DNA of 64,000 nt, taken from NCBI RefSeq assembly GCF_003843835.1, contig NZ_RKQL01000004.1, positions 193,501 to 257,500 on the forward strand. The letters run 5' to 3'. A program made the position numbers and the translations under genes. The stretch is from Tibeticola sediminis (GTDB taxonomy: Bacteria; Pseudomonadota; Gammaproteobacteria; Burkholderiales; Burkholderiaceae_C). Of the stretch, positions 8,236-15,077 are shown piece after piece. The notes beneath the pieces were generated by a model. It searched no databases. It was given only the letters and a program-made list of their open reading frames with translations, and was not told the origin of the DNA. The stretch's first letter is position 1; every line of letters begins with the position of its first letter.

Positions 8236-9012
8236 TTAGGCGGCCCTGGACGCCATGTCCAGAGCCTGCATGATCAGTTTGTCGCCCTGAGGGCCGCTCT
8301 CCAGTCTGACATGAGCGGACTTACGCCACACCTCCGCCGGCCAAGGCGTTTCCGCCGTGCGGTAGACACCGGCGATCGAGACCAGCTCAGGTTCAAACGA
8401 AAGCGAAAAAATCCGCGCGTCCGCGTCGCCCCGCGCGCCCGCGATCGCCTTGCCCCGCAGCGGCGCGTAGACATGGATGTTTCCATCGGCGATGACCTCC
8501 GCGCCGGGGTTGACCATCGCCAACACCACCAGATCGCGACCCCGCGCATACACCTGCTGGCCCGAGCGCAGCGGCCGATCGATCACGAGCGCGCTGGTCG
8601 GAACAGGCGCCAGCACCTCGCCCCGTGCTTGCGGCGCAGGGTTGGATGGGGCTGCGGCCGATGGCGCGGCGTCGGCACGGGCTCGGGCATCGGGCGCATG
8701 GACCAAGCCCGCCGAGCGCGCCTCCTCGGCCTGGGCCGCTCCACCGCCGCGCCAAGCGACCGGTAGCAGCCCTTGCTGGCGCAGCAGATCGAGCAGCGCG
8801 GGCAGCGCGACGACCGTGTGCTCATCGAGGCTGGAAAAATCGAGCAGCAGCGGCTCGCCCTCGAAGAACCCAGGAATTTCGGCCAGGCGCTCCCTCAGCT
8901 CTTGCTCGAGCACGGCGACATCGCCCGATTTCAGGCGCAGCATCACCAACGGCAGGTTGGCGCTTTTGATTTCAAAGCTGAGGGGAGACTGGGCCGACAC
9001 GGAATGAGACAT
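8236..9012 (-). CDS. minC: Septum formation inhibitor MinC
   Basis: The 258-residue product has the N-terminal FtsZ-inhibiting domain (about 1-105, with LLLDFSSLDEHTVVALPALLDLLRQ split over strands and helices). An Ala/Pro-rich linker runs to about 150, followed by the C-terminal beta-helix domain beginning PLRSGQQVYARGRDL and running through GNIHVYAPLRGKAIAGARGD. The C domain dimerises and binds MinD. The long low-complexity linker is the only departure from E. coli MinC (231 residues). It is the first gene of the min operon; no promoter is obvious between it and the convergent-facing end of the upstream gene. Confidence 0.95.
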   Translation of the reverse strand: MSHSVSAQSPLSFEIKSANLPLVMLRLKSGDVAVLEQELRERLAEIPGFFEGEPLLLDFSSLDEHTVVALPALLDLLRQQGLLPVAWRGGGAAQAEEARSAGLVHAPDARARADAAPSAAAPSNPAPQARGEVLAPVPTSALVIDRPLRSGQQVYARGRDLVVLAMVNPGAEVIADGNIHVYAPLRGKAIAGARGDADARIFSLSFEPELVSIAGVYRTAETPWPAEVWRKSAHVRLESGPQGDKLIMQALDMASRAA

Positions 9013-9083
9013 GGAGACGGCGCGAAATTTTCTGCGCGCATCTTACGGCATGGCTCATGGCCGAACCCCGGCCGAAAGGCGGC

Positions 9084-10010
9084 TCAATCGGCACCAACGA
9101 GCACCCGCACATGGGCTGCGACGCTGCGCGCCAGCGCGTTGGGCTCATAGCCACCTTCGAGCGTCGAAATGAGCTTGCCGCCGCAATGGCGTCGCGCCAC
9201 CACCAGGAGCTGCTGGGTGAGCCACTCGTAATCCCGGTCAACCCAGCCCAGATTGCCCATGTCGTCGTCGCGATGCGCGTCAAAGCCCGCCGAGACGAAG
9301 ATGAGCTGCGGCTCGAAACGATCCAAGGCCGGCAGCCAATGCTCCAGCACCGCCGCGCGCAGTGCCTCGGACGCTGTGCGCGTGGGCAGCGCCACATTGA
9401 CCATGTTCGGTCGGCGTTCGTCTTCGCCGCAAAACGGATAAAGACCGCGCTCGAATACCGAGCACATCAAGACGCGTTCGTCATCGCGAAAGATGTCCTC
9501 GCTGCCGTTGCCGTGATGCACGTCGAAGTCGATCAGGGCGACGCGCTCGAGCCCATGCACATCGAGCGCATGACGGATGCCGACCGCGGCATTGTTGAAA
9601 AAGCAAAAACCCATGGCGCGTTCGCGCTCGGCGTGATGTCCGGGCGGCCGCACGCAGCAAAAAGCGTTGGTGATTTCCCCAGCCAAAACAAGGTCGGTGG
9701 CAAGCACACAGGAGCCAGCGGCTCGAAGCGCGGCGCGCACCGTGTGTGGATTCATCAGTGTGTCGGGGTCTACGGGGCGATAGCCGTCCAAGGGGGCGGC
9801 GCTCAGGATTTCCCGAACGTACAGAGCCGTGTGCGCCCTCGCGAGCTGTTCTTCGGTGGCCAGCGGCGCGTCGAACGCGTGCATGTAGTCGAGCAGGCCT
9901 TTGGCAAGTAAGTGGTCGTAGATCGCATGCAGACGTACCGGCGCTTCGGGGTGCGAGGGCCCCATTTCGTGGCGCAGGCAATCGGGGTGGGTAATGAAGC
10001 CGCTGAGCAA
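9084..10010 (-). CDS. HDAC-family zinc deacetylase (AcuC/histone deacetylase-like)
   Basis: The 308-residue protein has the complete arginase/deacetylase active site: RPPGHH at 121-126, DFDVHHGNG at 161-169 with zinc ligands Asp163 and His165, SAGFDAH with the third ligand Asp244, and the catalytic tyrosine in EGGYEP (288). The family removes acetyl groups from polyamines, lysines or other small amides. Bacterial class II members like this are usually acetylpolyamine or protein deacetylases, and the substrate cannot be told here. The best start is TTG at 10010, which gives the usual GFITHPDCLRHEMG opening; no ATG fits. The gene borders the candidate origin. Confidence 0.9.
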   Translation of the reverse strand: MLSGFITHPDCLRHEMGPSHPEAPVRLHAIYDHLLAKGLLDYMHAFDAPLATEEQLARAHTALYVREILSAAPLDGYRPVDPDTLMNPHTVRAALRAAGSCVLATDLVLAGEITNAFCCVRPPGHHAERERAMGFCFFNNAAVGIRHALDVHGLERVALIDFDVHHGNGSEDIFRDDERVLMCSVFERGLYPFCGEDERRPNMVNVALPTRTASEALRAAVLEHWLPALDRFEPQLIFVSAGFDAHRDDDMGNLGWVDRDYEWLTQQLLVVARRHCGGKLISTLEGGYEPNALARSVAAHVRVLVGAD

Positions 10011-10090
10011 GAGGTGCTTTCGATACGAGTGAATCCGGACCGCAATCGGCGCCCCGCGGGGGGAAGGGGTGGGGCTAGGAAGGGGTTTGG

Positions 10091-10345
10091 ATGTTTATCC
10101 TAGATATGGCTATTTCAAATTAGTCGTAGTAGTAGGTCAAGCCGGTTTTTTGGGGAAAGTCGAGTTTTTCCTGAGCGGACAAGGACTTAAGGCCGGGACA
10201 GCCCTGTGAACCGAGGTCGATTGCAGCTGTCTCGCGTATAGGGACAACTTCGCTACAGGGGTGGGTCGTGTGGATAAGCCGGATTTATGCGGGAAGTTAT
10301 CCACAGACTTATTCCAGGAAACCATTGCCCAAGGCTCGGGCCGAT
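10091..10345. other. Candidate replication origin region (oriC)
   Basis: This is the core of a 422-bp gap (10011-10432) without a credible gene. It holds an AT-rich segment (10091-10136, about two thirds A+T in a chromosome that is about two thirds G+C) ending in TAGTCGTAGTAGTAG (10121-10135), which resembles DnaA-trio repeats. T-runs at 10146-10152 and 10175-10179 follow, then two perfect DnaA boxes in opposite orientation. Genes to the left are mainly leftward, and the parS/parAB segregation region lies 17-24 kb to the right. Only two strict boxes are present and dnaA is not in the window, so the call is tentative. The rest of the gap shows no other structure. Confidence 0.55.
10269..10305. 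promoter_or_regulatory. Pair of perfect inverted DnaA boxes
   Basis: TGTGGATAA (10269-10277) and TTATCCACA (10297-10305) are exact matches to the DnaA box consensus in opposite orientation with 19 bp between them. A partial TTATCC occurs at 10095-10100. DnaA binding is the natural reading, either for origin firing or as a DnaA-titrating or regulatory site. Confidence 0.7.
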
Positions 10346-10394
10346 GAGTCGAAGCCGTGGCGTGGATGTGCAAGGACGCAGACCGACCGCACCC

Positions 10395-10432
10395 GGCCGG
10401 CGCGGCGCGGACGGACCCGGCTCAGCGTTGCC
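10395..10432. repeat. Degenerate family A fragment at the ubiM 3' end
   Basis: The sequence CCCGGCTCAGCGTTGCC at the right side is the outer end of family A, and the complement of the ubiM stop codon (10433-10435) follows it with no gap. The internal part is diverged. Confidence 0.45.
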
Positions 10433-11629
10433 TCACGCCGTCAGCGCGCGGGCGATCCGATGTTGGAAGGGCGGGAAGGCCGCGGCGGCGCGCAAGGCCA
10501 GGCGGCGCAGCGTCCGAGCGGCCGGACGTTCGTCGGTGTAGAGACCGACGATGGCTTGCGTGGTGAGATAGAGGCTGCGCGTGTCGCGGCGATGCCGGCG
10601 TTCGTAAGCAGCCAGCGGCTCGAAGGCTCCGGGGTCGGCCTGTTGAGCCGCGGCGCGGCGTAGGCGACTCGCGAGCGTGCTGACGCCCAACAAGCCGAAG
10701 TTGAAGCCGTGGGCCGTGACCGGGTGCATGCCGACCGCGGCGTCGCCGATGCAGGCAAAGCGCGGGGCGGCGATGCGCTCGGGCCACACCGAAACCAAGG
10801 GGTAGACATGCCGCTGGCCCTGGAGCTGCATCGCACCAAGCCGGTGGGCGAATCGTGCGGCGACGGCTTGGTTGAACGCCTCGGGCGTGTCGTGGCACAG
10901 GGCTTCGATGTCGGCTGCGGGCAGGGTGATGACGACCGAAGCGCGCGGCCGACCGGTTTCGGGGTCGGGATTCATCGGCAACAAGGCGAGCGTCTGGCCG
11001 TGGTCGAACCATTCCCAGGCGGATTGGGCGTGGTCGCGTTCGTGGGTCATCGCGCAGACCAGCATGCTGCGGCCGAAATCTCGATGGGTGGCGGCGATGC
11101 CGAGCATGCGCCGGGTCGAGGAAAAGCGGCTGTCGGCAGCGATCAGCAGTCGGCCCTGCAGTTGTCGCCCGCTGGCGAGGGTGAGGTGGGCGACGTCGGG
11201 CTCGACCTGGGCCTGGACCACCCGGTCCTCGAAGTAAAAGTCGCCGGCCGGTTGCCCGCCGCGGGCGCTCGCGCAGGCCGCAAGGGCGGCGCGACGGATG
11301 TGGTGGTTGGAGACGAGAAAACCGAGTTCATTGGCACCGCAGCTTCGCGCGTCGACGACGAGCGGTTTCGGATCGGGGCCGTCGAAGATGCAGGCACGGC
11401 GCAAGGGGGCGCGGTGCTCGGGGGCGATACGGGCCCACAGACCGAGGTGCTGCAAGGTTCGAACCGATTGCTGCGTGAGAGCGATCTCGCGGCCGTCCTC
11501 GGGCGGGTCTTGAAGCTCGGCCTCGCGCAAGGGATCGATGAGGGCAATGCGCCAACCGGTCGAGGCCAGGGCGGTCGCAAAGGCCAAGCCGGCCGGCCCG
11601 GCACCGACCACGAGAATGTCGTAATTCAT
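10433..11629 (-). CDS. ubiM: UbiH/VisC-family FAD monooxygenase, probably UbiM-type ubiquinone ring hydroxylase
   Basis: This 398-residue flavoprotein hydroxylase carries GAGPAG at 9-14, a diverged DG motif (AADSRFSSTR, about 165-174) and the second FAD motif GDAAVGMHPVTAHGFNFGL at about 295-313. That last segment fits the ubiquinone-ring hydroxylases UbiH/UbiF/VisC. The VGMHPVTAHGFN wording is what I recall for UbiM, the broad-specificity hydroxylase, so the symbol is a family-level guess. Its job would be adding hydroxyl groups to the benzoquinone ring at the inner membrane, in the same pathway as ubiB at 1.9-3.6 kb. It stands alone beside the candidate origin. Confidence 0.75.
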   Translation of the reverse strand: MNYDILVVGAGPAGLAFATALASTGWRIALIDPLREAELQDPPEDGREIALTQQSVRTLQHLGLWARIAPEHRAPLRRACIFDGPDPKPLVVDARSCGANELGFLVSNHHIRRAALAACASARGGQPAGDFYFEDRVVQAQVEPDVAHLTLASGRQLQGRLLIAADSRFSSTRRMLGIAATHRDFGRSMLVCAMTHERDHAQSAWEWFDHGQTLALLPMNPDPETGRPRASVVITLPAADIEALCHDTPEAFNQAVAARFAHRLGAMQLQGQRHVYPLVSVWPERIAAPRFACIGDAAVGMHPVTAHGFNFGLLGVSTLASRLRRAAAQQADPGAFEPLAAYERRHRRDTRSLYLTTQAIVGLYTDERPAARTLRRLALRAAAAFPPFQHRIARALTA

Positions 11630-11764
11630 CCCGCGGAGGCTATCGACGGACGGGAGCGGGCGCTTTGACGGCGCTCAACTGAACAGAGGGAACGACAGAA
11701 CGGACCGTAGCCTCTGGGTTTGCAGCGGATACGGGTCACGTAGCCCGTCGTTCGAAAGCCAGGC

Positions 11765-11974
11765 TCAGCGCTCGAGGTACCAGCGGATGATGTATTTCGC
11801 GAGGTAGCCCACCATGCCAAAGGCCAGGCCCAGGAACATCACGAAGGTTCCAAACTTGCCCGCCTTGGATTCCCACGCGAGCTGTCCGATGATGAACAGC
11901 ATATACAGAATGAAGGCACCGACGCCGAAGCTCAGGCCGAAGGCCGCGATCTGTTCTTCCGAATAGCCAAACAT
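11765..11974 (-). CDS. DUF2788 small membrane protein
   Basis: The 69-residue protein has two transmembrane helices, roughly residues 8-30 (FGLSFGVGAFILYMLFIIGQL) separated by ESKAGKFG from 40-62 (TFVMFLGLAFGMVGYLAKYI). The opening YSEEQIAAFGL and the GKFGTFVMFLGL linker fit the uncharacterised DUF2788 family of proteobacteria. A GGAGG-like site (rc of CCTCC at about 11977-11982) precedes the ATG at 11974. It is 12 bp downstream of the next gene and may be cotranscribed with it. Function unknown. Confidence 0.8.
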   Translation of the reverse strand: MFGYSEEQIAAFGLSFGVGAFILYMLFIIGQLAWESKAGKFGTFVMFLGLAFGMVGYLAKYIIRWYLER

Positions 11975-11986
11975 GGAGGAAACCTT

Positions 11987-12826
11987 TTAGGCCGCACGCT
12001 GCGACGGCGGGAGGCGCTCGGGTAGGTGGCTTGCGTCCACGAGCTCACGGTACGCGTGCCAGCTTGCATGGCCGAGCAGCGGCAGGGCGACGATGAGACC
12101 GATGCCGCTGAGCATACCGAGCGCGGTGATGACCATGAGCAGCCCGGCCCACAAGGCCATGGGCAGTGGATTGGTAACGATGACGGCCCAGCTCGTGAGT
12201 ACCGCTTGCTGGACCGAGACGGCGCGGTCGAGCAGCAGCGGCATCGAGACCACACTGGATGCATAAATCGGCGCCGCGAGCAACCCGCCGAGCAACAGCC
12301 AGAGCTCGAACAGCCACGAGTCTTCGGCCAGCACCACCGAGCGCAGGAAGTCGACGGGGGTTTGCACGGGCGCCGGTGCGTACAGCGTGATCAAGGCGGC
12401 CGAGGTCAGCACCCAACCGGTGCCGGCCAGCGCCAGGAGCAGACCAAAGCGCACCAGGCACCAATAGCCGCCGCTGCCACCGCTGCGTTGCTGCTGCCAG
12501 GCGGTCCAGGTGGCCACGAGCAAGCGGCCGTCGGCAGGCTCACCGCGCTCGAGCGCGCGGCTGAGCGCATAAAAGCCGGTGGCAAACAGCGGGGCGACGA
12601 CGAGGAAACCGGACGCGGCGCTGGCCAGCAACCAGAAGCGGTCGTGTGCGATCAGCAGCAGCAGCGCCCCGGCGGCGGTCAAAGCTGCCCCTTGAACGAA
12701 GCTGATCGTCCCGGCGCGCCAAAGATCGCGCCAGCCGAGCCGTAGCCAGTGCAGAGGCCGCGTCAACCCCACCATGCGGACAGTGGGCAGGGACGTGGGT
12801 GCGGGGCAGGCGTTGGGTGTCGGCAT
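11987..12826 (-). CDS. DUF2189 integral membrane protein
   Basis: The 279-residue polytopic membrane protein has about six hydrophobic segments (for example ISFVQGAALTAAGALLLLI, LLASAASGFLVVAPLFATGF and LPMALWAGLLMVITALGML). The pattern LHWLRLGWRDLWRAG, then GFYALSRALERGE, and near the end LPLLGHASWHAYRELVD matches the DUF2189 family. I used the ATG at 12826, since the only upstream in-frame start is a TTG without a ribosome site. It lies upstream of the DUF2788 gene on the same strand. No function is established for the family. Confidence 0.8.
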   Translation of the reverse strand: MPTPNACPAPTSLPTVRMVGLTRPLHWLRLGWRDLWRAGTISFVQGAALTAAGALLLLIAHDRFWLLASAASGFLVVAPLFATGFYALSRALERGEPADGRLLVATWTAWQQQRSGGSGGYWCLVRFGLLLALAGTGWVLTSAALITLYAPAPVQTPVDFLRSVVLAEDSWLFELWLLLGGLLAAPIYASSVVSMPLLLDRAVSVQQAVLTSWAVIVTNPLPMALWAGLLMVITALGMLSGIGLIVALPLLGHASWHAYRELVDASHLPERLPPSQRAA

Positions 12827-12904
12827 GATGAGGAAACGCAAAGCTTAAAGCGCTGATCGTGCCTATTGTTTGCGTTTCGTCAAAGCCGGAAATACCCGGG
12901 GGTG

Positions 12905-13075
12905 TTTAAGGCAACGCTGAACAAGTCCCTTGCGCGCCGCGCATCCCGGCTGCGGGCGGTCTGCTTCGTTGCAAATCCTCGCCATAGCTTCGGCTATGGC
13001 TGCGGTTTGCGCCTCGCATCCCATCCCGCGGCCGGGCGCGCGCCATCGCAGGAACTTATTCAGCGTTGCCTTAAA
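12905..13075. mobile_element. Family A MITE-like element, full copy (171 bp)
   Basis: The two ends are near-perfect inverted repeats: TTTAAGGCAACGCTGAACAA at the left and the complement of TTTAAGGCAACGCTGAATAA at the right. GGCAACG is flanked on both sides by TTAA, which could be a 4-bp target duplication of the YTAR type. Inside, GCCATAGC-TTCG-GCTATGGC (12981-13000) is a perfect 8-bp hairpin with a TTCG loop, extended by GCAAA and TTTGC outside it. No coding capacity. The right end is 54 bp from the spy-like gene stop. Confidence 0.75.
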
Positions 13076-13129
13076 CCCGTCCCGCGCTTTGTGCCTTCAC
13101 GGGGGCCGAATCCGCCTGGCCATGGGCGC

Positions 13130-13690
13130 TCAGTGCTTCATGCCGGGGCCGAATTCGGCGGGGTGGGCGTGTCGCCCTTCGTGCTCGAGCCAGCGCTTGG
13201 ATTCGAGGTCAAAGATTTTTTGTTGTGCCGGGTTGAGCTGCGCGTAGAAGGTCTTGATCGCAGCAAGGCGCGCGTCCATGCGAGCCTGGGCCTGCGCGCG
13301 CAGCTGCTGCATGCGTTCGATGCGCTCGGGCGTGCTGAGCTTTTCCATTTCGGCACGCAGCGCGGCGCGGTCGGCGACCAGCGGCGGCTCGGGCTTCATG
13401 GCCTCGGCGAAAGTGTTCCAAGCGGGCTCTTGCGCAGGGCTCAGTTGCAAGCGCGTCTTGAGCTCGGCGAGATGACGGGCTTGGCGCTCGGCACGCTGGG
13501 CTTGCCTCGCGGTGGCGTCTGGGCCTCCATGGGTGCCGTGCATGCGCATCATGGGCGCGTGCGGGCCTTGGGGGCCAGCCATCGGGCCGGGGCCGCCTTG
13601 CGCAGGCGGACTCATTTGGGCGCTGGCTGCGAGCGCCGCGGCCGAGAGGACGGCCGTTACGACGAAGGGACGAAGTTGCGAAGTGCGCAT
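13130..13690 (-). CDS. Spy/CpxP-family periplasmic chaperone-like protein
   Basis: The 186-residue product has a signal peptide (MRTSQLRPFVVTAVLSAAALAASAQ) and a Pro/Gly/His-rich segment. A charged helical domain follows with the LTXXQ-type motif LSPAQEPAW and a second helix-turn (STPERIERMQQLR, LNPAQQKIFD). Spy and CpxP are ATP-independent envelope chaperones induced by stress including copper. The ATG at 13690 has an AAAGGAAG site and gives the signal peptide, so I prefer it over longer in-frame starts. It lies downstream of DUF2892 and the Crp/Fnr gene on the same strand, within the copper island. Histidine/methionine clusters (MMRMHGTHGG) may bind metal; that is inference. Confidence 0.8.
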   Translation of the reverse strand: MRTSQLRPFVVTAVLSAAALAASAQMSPPAQGGPGPMAGPQGPHAPMMRMHGTHGGPDATARQAQRAERQARHLAELKTRLQLSPAQEPAWNTFAEAMKPEPPLVADRAALRAEMEKLSTPERIERMQQLRAQAQARMDARLAAIKTFYAQLNPAQQKIFDLESKRWLEHEGRHAHPAEFGPGMKH

Positions 13691-13851
13691 GAGAGGCTTC
13701 CTTTCCTGTGAACTTGGAATGCTGCGCCGGGACGACCGGAGCAGACAGGAAGCGAGTGTGGCGGCGCGATGTATCGGCGCGTTGGTGCGCCGATGATGTT
13801 TTGTAAAGATCAGCGGGCCGGCCGCGCGACCGACCCACCGCATTGAGGCCT

Positions 13852-14046
13852 TCAGCTCTTCTTCATCGGGCAGGTGTTGATGCCCAGCAGGGTGTAGAGC
13901 GGACACCAGCCCAGCAGGCCGGTGGCGAGCGGAACCACGCCAATCCAGCCCCAGACGCCGATGGTGCCGGTGTAGGTGAGGCCCAGCAGGACCAGGCCGA
14001 CGATGACGCGCAGCGCGCGGTCGATGGTGCCTTCGTTGGTTTTCAT
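13852..14046 (-). CDS. DUF2892 small inner-membrane protein
   Basis: The 64-residue protein opens MKTNEGTIDRALRVIVGLVLLG, has a second hydrophobic segment (VWGWIGVVPLATGLLG) and ends GWCPLYTLLGINTCPMKK. This is the DUF2892 signature, with two conserved cysteines at the C terminus, and such domains often accompany rhodaneses and thiol or metal stress genes. An AAAGGAA site precedes the ATG at 14046. The 5-4-5 palindrome at 14117-14130 sits 71 bp upstream, between this gene and the Crp/Fnr gene. The gap 13691-13851 towards the Spy-like gene holds a perfect 8-bp hairpin (ATCGGCGC...GCGCCGAT, 13773-13794) of unknown role. Confidence 0.85.
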   Translation of the reverse strand: MKTNEGTIDRALRVIVGLVLLGLTYTGTIGVWGWIGVVPLATGLLGWCPLYTLLGINTCPMKKS

Positions 14047-14116
14047 GATGCGTTCCTTTCCAAGTTGAACGAGTGGGAGCAAGGCCGGATTGTTCCGGCT
14101 GCCGTGCGCATGGTCT

Positions 14117-14130
14117 GTGACTTTGGTCAC
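14117..14130. promoter_or_regulatory. Perfect palindrome GTGAC-TTTG-GTCAC, candidate Crp/Fnr-type operator
   Basis: The site has the 5-4-5 spacing of FNR/DNR boxes and, read as TGTGA-N6-TCACG, also nearly matches a CRP site. It lies 71 bp upstream of the DUF2892 start and directly downstream of a Crp/Fnr-family gene, which suggests local control by that regulator. Inference from position and symmetry. Confidence 0.4.
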
Positions 14131-14155
14131 GGAGTCAATCGAGGGGCGGGCGAGC

Positions 14156-14827
14156 TCACCGTGGCCCGCTGGCGCGGCGCAAGGCGGCGGCGTCGAGGAT
14201 GCGGATGTGCTCGCGGCCGCAGGCGATCCAGCCGTCACGTTCGAAGCGGCGCAGCAGGCGCGAGACGATTTCGCGCGCCGTGCCCAGGTCCTCGGCGAGT
14301 GCCTGATGGGTGGTGGCGATGTCGGGCCCGTGCCCGAGCAGCGCGGCGGCGAGCCTTTGGTCCAGCCGCTGGAAGGCGACGGCGTCGATCAATTCGGTGA
14401 GTTCGGCCATGCGCTCGGCATAGAGGCCGAGTACGAGCGCGCGAAAGCCGGGGGACTGCAGCCAGCGCTCGAAGGTTCGGGGGTCGGCGAGGATCAGCTC
14501 GGTCGGACGGGTGGCGACACCGCGCGCGGCGAGCGGGGTGCCGCGAAACAGGCAGGCGCTCGACACCAGGCAGATTTCCCCGGGGGAGACGCGGTAGAGC
14601 TCGAGCGAGCGTCCGTCGGCGGCATGGCGCGAGACTTTGACTTCACCCTCGAGCACGATCGGAAAGCCAAGACACGGGGCTTGCTCGCGGAACAGCACGG
14701 TGCCTTCGGGCACGCGCAGAAACACCGTCGCCGGCAGCTCGTGCAGCGCCGGGTCGACCGCGGCGAGGACGGGGTAGAGCGCCAGCGCCCGCTCGAGGGT
14801 GGGACCGGGGCCGGGCTCAATCGGCAA
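14156..14827 (-). CDS. Crp/Fnr-family transcriptional regulator, cysteine-containing sensor domain
   Basis: About 223 residues. The N-terminal cyclic-nucleotide-binding fold is visible (VFLRVPEGTVLFRE, then FPIVLEGEVKVS, LYRVSPGEICLVSSAC), followed by the dimer helix (LYAERMAELTELIDAVAFQRLDQ split over its length). The C-terminal winged helix contains TTHQALAEDLGTAREIVSRL and RFERDGWIA. Cysteines in QAPCLGF and GEICLVSSACLF recur in a Crp/Fnr subgroup found beside DUF2892 genes and could sense redox, thiols or metal; there is no FNR-type N-terminal Fe-S cluster. The best start is TTG at 14827, overlapping the end of copZ by 11 bp, so the start is uncertain. It probably belongs to a copZ-regulator operon. 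Confidence 0.82.
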   Translation of the reverse strand: MPIEPGPGPTLERALALYPVLAAVDPALHELPATVFLRVPEGTVLFREQAPCLGFPIVLEGEVKVSRHAADGRSLELYRVSPGEICLVSSACLFRGTPLAARGVATRPTELILADPRTFERWLQSPGFRALVLGLYAERMAELTELIDAVAFQRLDQRLAAALLGHGPDIATTHQALAEDLGTAREIVSRLLRRFERDGWIACGREHIRILDAAALRRASGPR

Positions 14828-15014
14828 CGGTGTAGCCCTCTTCGGTGATCGCCGCGGCCAGAGCCTCGCGCGGCGCGCTGGACTCGACCTCGACCCGGTT
14901 TTGGGCACGGTCGATTTGAACCTGCGCCTGCGGGTCGACGCGTTTGAGCGCGCGCTCGACCGCTTTTTCGCAATGGCTGCAGGTCATGCCGGTGACGGTG
15001 TAGGTGTGTTTCAT
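14817..15014 (-). CDS. copZ: CopZ-like copper chaperone (heavy-metal-associated domain)
   Basis: The 65-residue single HMA domain starts MKHTYTVTGMTCSHCEKAVERAL. The metal motif GMTCSHC at residues 9-15 provides the two cysteines that bind Cu(I), and ITEEGYTV ends the ferredoxin-like fold. A GGAG site lies 8 bp before the ATG at 15014. It is divergent from copA (63-bp gap), the usual pairing of a cytosolic chaperone with its exporting ATPase, and its 3' end overlaps the Crp/Fnr gene. Confidence 0.92.
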   Translation of the reverse strand: MKHTYTVTGMTCSHCEKAVERALKRVDPQAQVQIDRAQNRVEVESSAPREALAAAITEEGYTVAD

Positions 15015-15021
15015 GCGGAAC

Positions 15022-15039
15022 TCCGGATCAAAAGCCGGA
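15022..15039. promoter_or_regulatory. Inverted repeat TCCGG-N8-CCGGA between copZ and copA
   Basis: A perfect 5-bp inverted repeat lies in the only intergenic space between divergent copper genes, which is where a CueR or other operator would sit. It overlaps the copZ ribosome site, so it could also act on translation. No canonical CueR promoter spacing was recognised. Confidence 0.25.
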
Positions 15040-15077
15040 AGCATACGGCGACAGTTCAATCGTTGGACAATCAACAC

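Noticed and set aside
11626-11820. 64-codon minus-strand frame between ubiM and DUF2788
   Set aside because: Overlaps the DUF2788 gene, no ribosome site and no recognisable composition; the 135-bp gap shows nothing else.
13773-13794. Hairpin ATCGGCGC/GCGCCGAT as a terminator
   Set aside because: No T tract follows on the strand of the upstream gene, and its position before the Spy-like gene fits a terminator poorly; left as an unexplained hairpin.
15022-15077. Canonical CueR promoter between copZ and copA
   Set aside because: The inverted repeat TCCGG-N8-CCGGA is present, but I could not place -35 and -10 elements with the 19-bp MerR-type spacing, so only a weak operator call was kept.
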